The translations under genes and the position numbers were made by a program. This document shows, piece by piece, positions 4,041 through 5,255 of a stretch of DNA of 5,255 nt. Where the stretch lies: NCBI GenBank assembly GCA_937927885.1, contig CALEZJ010000647.1, positions 1-5,255 of the forward strand, read 5' to 3'. Below the pieces are notes generated by a model. That model did no database searches. It was not told the origin of the DNA and saw only the letters and a program-made list of their open reading frames with translations. Every line of letters starts with the position of its first letter. Positions within the stretch are counted from its first letter, which is position 1. The DNA comes from an uncultured Paracoccaceae bacterium. GTDB taxonomy: Bacteria > Pseudomonadota > Alphaproteobacteria > Rhodobacterales > Rhodobacteraceae.

Positions 4041-5255
4041 ATGCAGGACTGGTACTCGATCTCTGAACTTTTGGCGATGCGGCACCGTCTGCTGCCGGAC
4101 GGCGCTACATCGCTGTACCGCTATCTGAACGACCGCATGGGCGAGATCGGCAGGAAGCTGTGGCGTGAGCGTACCGGCCGGGGTGGCGAGAAAGAGTACC
4201 ATATCGATCTGCTGCCGCTGGATGTGCAGGCCGAATTGCGCGCGATGCATCAGATCGCGGCGGCGAAGGTCGCGGCCGAGGAGGCCGCCGAGGGGCGGCG
4301 TCAGGCGCTGTGGGACATCTATTCTCAGGCCTCGGCGAAGGGGAAGGCCGAAGCGCAGCGGCGGCTGGCTGCCGTGCGGCTGGTGGACGAGATGACGCCA
4401 TCCGCCCCCAAGGGGTTGGTGGTTATCTATGCGGCCCGGCAGTTCGGGGTCAGCGCCGGCGCCATCCGGCGTTGGGTTGCCATGTGCAAGGGCGTCGGCC
4501 GCCATGACTGGCTGGCCGCCGTTACACCTCGTCATGTCGGCGGCGCGGCGCGGGCCGACTGCCATCCGGCGGCATGGGAGATGCTGAAATCCGACTACCT
4601 GCGGCCGGACGCCGGATCGTTCAAATCCTGTTATGATCGCATGGTCGATGCCGCCGCCGCGAACGGCTGGGGTGAGATCCCGCACGCCAAGACGCTGAAA
4701 GCCCGCCTCGAAAAGGAGGTTGGCGCCGCGGCCATCATCTATATGCGGGACGGCCGGCGGGCGGCCGAACGGCTGGTGCCGTCGCTGACCCGGACACGCG
4801 ACCACCTGTACGCCATGCAAAGCTGGAACGCGGACGGACACGTCTGGGACGTTGCCGTCCGCTGGGAGGATGGCGAGATTGGCCGGCCGGTGATCGTGGG
4901 ATTTCAGGACGTTTATTCGGGGATGCCGGTCTCGCACCGGATCGGCCGAACCGAAAATCAGGAGCTCGTCCGGCTGGCGCTGGCCGACGCCGTGGAAAGC
5001 TGGGGGATCCCCGAGCACGTCTATTTCGACAACGGCCGCGGGTTCATGTCAAAGTGGCTGACTGGCCGGATGAAGTTCCGCTACCGCTTTTTGGTCAAGG
5101 CCGAGGAACCGCAAGGCATCCTGATAAACCTCGGCGTGAAGGTCCATGCCGTCCGACCGTATCACGGGCAGTCGAAGCCGGTCGAGCGGATGTGGAAGGA
5201 TTTTGAAGACCGCATCGCCCGTCACCCCCGGATGGCTGGCGCCTATATGGGCAAT
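4041..5255 (+). CDS. Mu A-type DDE transposase, N-terminal 405 residues (runs off the right edge)
   Basis: ATG 4041 follows the ParB-like TGA by 2 nt, with AAGGGGG (4024-4030) upstream. The frame is open to the window end, so about 60% of a Mu A-length protein (about 660 aa) is visible. Residues 1-70 are the Mu-type winged HTH: the start MQDWYSISELLAM and GGEKEYHIDLLPLDVQAELR; in Mu this domain binds the internal enhancer. Residues 125-235 hold the end-binding HTH domains (IYAARQFGVSAGAIRRWVAM). The catalytic core follows. Asp265 lies in SWNADGHVWD, Asp330 in VYFDNGRGFMSKWLTG and Glu382 in GQSKPVERMW, close in position and context to the Mu A triad Asp269, Asp336 and Glu392. RYRFLVKAEEPQGI and HPRMAGAYMG also match Mu A blocks. 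All catalytic residues are present, so the element may be active. It would catalyse strand cleavage and transfer at the phage ends. The C-terminal MuB/ClpX-contact region is beyond the window. Confidence 0.96.
   Translation, partial: MQDWYSISELLAMRHRLLPDGATSLYRYLNDRMGEIGRKLWRERTGRGGEKEYHIDLLPLDVQAELRAMHQIAAAKVAAEEAAEGRRQALWDIYSQASAKGKAEAQRRLAAVRLVDEMTPSAPKGLVVIYAARQFGVSAGAIRRWVAMCKGVGRHDWLAAVTPRHVGGAARADCHPAAWEMLKSDYLRPDAGSFKSCYDRMVDAAAANGWGEIPHAKTLKARLEKEVGAAAIIYMRDGRRAAERLVPSLTRTRDHLYAMQSWNADGHVWDVAVRWEDGEIGRPVIVGFQDVYSGMPVSHRIGRTENQELVRLALADAVESWGIPEHVYFDNGRGFMSKWLTGRMKFRYRFLVKAEEPQGILINLGVKVHAVRPYHGQSKPVERMWKDFEDRIARHPRMAGAYMGN

Noticed and set aside
3843..5018. Long minus-strand open frame of about 391 codons
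   Set aside because: It is antisense to the ParB-like and transposase genes, both of which have clear family motifs. Its translation is Pro/Arg/Gly/His-rich as expected for a shadow frame in GC-rich DNA.
1..5255. tRNA, rRNA, CRISPR array, insertion sequence, phage attachment end or strong intrinsic terminator
   Set aside because: None was recognised by eye. The Mu-type left end is probably beyond the left edge, and no hairpin followed by a T-run was seen at gene ends.

Overview
The window looks like the early-control end of a Mu-like (transposable) prophage or phage from a GC-rich alphaproteobacterium. Rhodobacteraceae such as Paracoccus or Rhodobacter fit by gene content and codon use, but this is an inference and no host marker gene is present. 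The anchor is the start of a MuA-type DDE transposase, which runs off the right edge. To its left lie a divergent repressor/Ner switch and a string of early genes.

Layout. Positions 1-1368 hold a leftward operon of three genes read right to left: a CI/LexA-like repressor (700-1368), a cysteine-containing conserved hypothetical (188-703) and a small partial protein (1-191). Both junctions are ATGA stop/start overlaps. Positions 1369-1425 are the divergent control region, with two matching 14-bp direct repeats 31 bp apart and a likely rightward promoter. The rightward early operon then carries a Ner/Cro-like small protein (1426-1701), a second HTH protein related to the repressor's N-terminus (1701-2459), a 57-aa membrane protein (2704-2877), a 99-aa unknown (2897-3196), a ParB-like protein (3193-4038) and the transposase (4041 to the edge, 405 codons visible). 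Within this operon, and antisense to the end of the second HTH gene, sits a leftward 136-aa gene (2173-2583) whose third-codon-position GC is far lower than that of the coding sequence just upstream.

How it works together (inference from Mu biology). The repressor maintains lysogeny by acting at the repeats over the rightward promoter. Ner and the second HTH protein counteract or trim transcription when the early operon is on. ParB-like protein and transposase drive replicative transposition. The two genes translated with the repressor would be expressed in the lysogen and are candidates for lysogen-specific functions.

The most unusual points are: the inverted, compositionally foreign gene inside the early operon; a repressor whose LexA-type Ser/Lys positions are both Arg; the in-phase repeats, with a third copy of their core inside an imperfect palindrome in the parB-like gene; and a 15-C homopolymer just before the parB-like stop codon. 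No tRNA, rRNA, CRISPR array, insertion sequence or phage end was seen.
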